A program made the translations under genes and the position numbers. Positions 54,201 to 57,200 of a stretch of DNA of 64,000 nucleotides are shown piece by piece. Position 1 is the first letter of the stretch. Each line of letters begins with the position of its first letter. The notes under the pieces were generated by a model. The model searched no databases and was not told where the DNA came from. It saw nothing but the letters and a program-made list of their open reading frames with translations. This DNA comes from Watersipora subatra (lineage: Eukaryota; Bryozoa; Gymnolaemata; Cheilostomatida; Watersiporidae): the NCBI RefSeq assembly GCF_963576615.1, contig NC_088708.1:29519191-29583190 (forward strand), in the 5' to 3' direction.

Positions 54201-57200
54201 AGGAGAGCAGCCATATTTGACATGTCACCAAACATTGGACGGATGAATTGTTCATCAGTCAAGTCTTTCAGATGCTCATCATAGAAGCTTGATGCTAGCC
54301 ATATAAGGGCTGGTTCCAACTCGCCGAAGACCTTTATGAAAAAAGAGTTGATATATATGTTTAATTCTGAATGCTGCAAGGCGAATTTTTGGAACACAAG
54401 CTAATGTCTCTGAAGCTTGATTCAAGAAAATAATTAAAAAGGTGACTTCAAATCAGTCTGCGCACAGCAACTTCACATGTATAATTAACTAATAATTGTT
54501 CATTATTATTATTATTATTATTAAAATTATACAATAATTAGAATTTTATGTAGAGTTGATAGATTTTCAATCTATATCATGGTATGTACGTATAGCTTTT
54601 TATTGGTATTAGTAATTATCTACAAAATTTTGTTTTTCATTACATTTCATGAAAAAATGAAAAAAATTAAAAGACAGAAATCAGTAACTGTTGAGTGAGA
54701 TGAATAAAAGTGTTTTAAAAGTTGGTAATTTAATAGTATTGCGGAGGAGTCGGGATAGTGAATTAAAGGCGGTATGTATCAACAGAAATGTCATAAAGCT
54801 GAAACATATGATGGTGAATGTAGTATGTTGGTGTCACAAAATAGAAAATGATGCTTGTCATATGTGTGGAAGGATAAATACACATATTCTGGGCATATTT
54901 CAAATATATATACAAATTTAGCATCTTTCCAATGATCTCAACAATATATACATGTTGGTTGTTACTAAACGCGCAGTTAAGACATTCTAGCTGTTTGCAT
55001 ATTTCCTGCCTTTTATTCTAAAGCATGTAGAGCACATCATACCTGATCGTGTTGTGTTACCTCAACTTACAAGTGTACGACCTATTTTACTGGTTATACA
55101 TACCTCTATGTGAATTCACTATAGCAACATCACCCCAGTATATATGATAATCGCGATTTGATCTATTTGTTAAAATCTCTGTTAGCATATACTCAGTGGA
55201 AAGTAATTAGTCACCTGATACTTTCACAGAATCATATTGACTAGCTAAATACCAACTCGCTTTTGATATCTGATCAGCCTCATAGATGACTAGTAAGGAA
55301 TTATTTAGTTCCTGCTAGAAGAGAATTGAGTTCTTCCACAGTAACACTGGACCAGCCGTTCTTAACCTGGGTACAATCAAGCCCTAGTGATTTGATGAGT
55401 CACTCTCAGGAGTTCGGTAGAGGTGGAGGTCTCTCAAAGGCAACAGCAGAGGATGCACCGACTTACAAGCTCACTTCTTTATGAAAAGATATGCAATTTA
55501 TTTGCAAGGCCACGCCTTTATTTGTAGCGAGTTCATGCATTGTATTGGTTTTGTTCTTCGAACACAGCGATGTTAATGCACAGTTCATTTTGTGCACGTG
55601 TAAAACATATACCTAGGTCTTAAATGCGAAAAAGTTATATTTTATTTTTTAATAAAGAGGGTTTCGGTAAAACTGGTGAGGTTCAGTACATCCAACAAGG
55701 TTAAGAACCATTGCACCAAACTATTTATGCAGGCTTCTCTAGTTATTTATATACATTTATATAGATATTTCTCAAATTTGGGCGCATGTCAGTAGTTCCA
55801 GCTATAGCTGTTAAAATCTTGGAATAAAGAATCTGTATCGCAGAAGATTTAATTTCTGACCATCCGGTTTGCCAGTCCGACGCCTCATCAATTCAGCCAT
55901 ACGAGCTTGATGCATTCATTAGGCGATATATGTCTCCATATGGGAGCAAATATGTTACTGCTTTTCGTCCAGACGTAATGTGATGGCGTAACATCATGAG
56001 AGGTGGTAGCTCTTACTAGTAAGCTTACTCAAATTATCATTGGCAATGTGCCAGGCTAATAGCAAGTGGCAGGCAACTCTCATTACCTCTCATTGTTTAT
56101 AAGCTGATTTTTAACATCCCGGACAATGCCAGGTAGCACAGCTCGTGTATTTATATTATTCAGAATTAAAACTTTACCATACGAAATAGGCTAGTTAATA
56201 TAAAATAGTTGTGTTGTAATGGAATGTAATGCAATATAAATGTAAAGTAATGCAGTGCAACATAGTATAATGTAGTGAGAGAAACTACAAAATAATACTT
56301 TGTAAGGTAATCTTACGCAATGTAATGCAACGAAAGGGAATCCAATGAAATGTACATTGCTCTGTATGTTTTGACTGCTGTAGAAAAACACGACAGGTAC
56401 CGTGACAGCCACTAGCACAGATGGGTATCACAATAAACACTGATAAGTATTTTAGTAGACACAAACAGCTATTAATGACTGAGACATGCATGATTGGCAC
56501 TGGCAGGTATCCTGACCAGTGCTGAGAGTTGTTATTATTGGGTCAGAGAAATATCATGACAGGTGTTGACAGGTATCTTGGCTGATGCAGATGCAAATAA
56601 GAAACATGCCATGCAACATATTGCCTCAATTGGTTAATAACAAAAAAGTTTAAAGGTCCTTTTAGTAGACCGGAACTGTATTAATACTTTTATACAAAGC
56701 ATTAATGGCGGCTGAAATTCCAGTTTTGCGCATGATTGAGCTGCCAAATTAGTTGCACGTTTTGTTTCATTGAATGTCGTAATGCTGAAAAGTGCCTGAT
56801 GCACACCAATAACAAAGTCTTCATTTACACACATTGAAGATCCAACAATGAAACTAGGCCAATAAAACAATAAAGTCTTTCATTAATGTTTATCAATTAC
56901 CAAGCAACCATGTATTGATAGGTGTATTGAAATTTACCATTAAGTAAATATTGCAGATTCTTACACTGCGCAATAACAATAGACTTTTAATAATGCCTTC
57001 ATTGATAATCGTAACTTTATAACAATATGTATAACCGTATAATGATATGCATAACCGTATAATGACATGTATAACTGTATAATGAGATTTATAACCGTAT
57101 AATGATATATATAACCGTATAATGATATGTATAATCGTATTAATGTATCCATTTAGATTAAAGAAAATACTCATGAAGTTATATCATTTCATAACATTCA

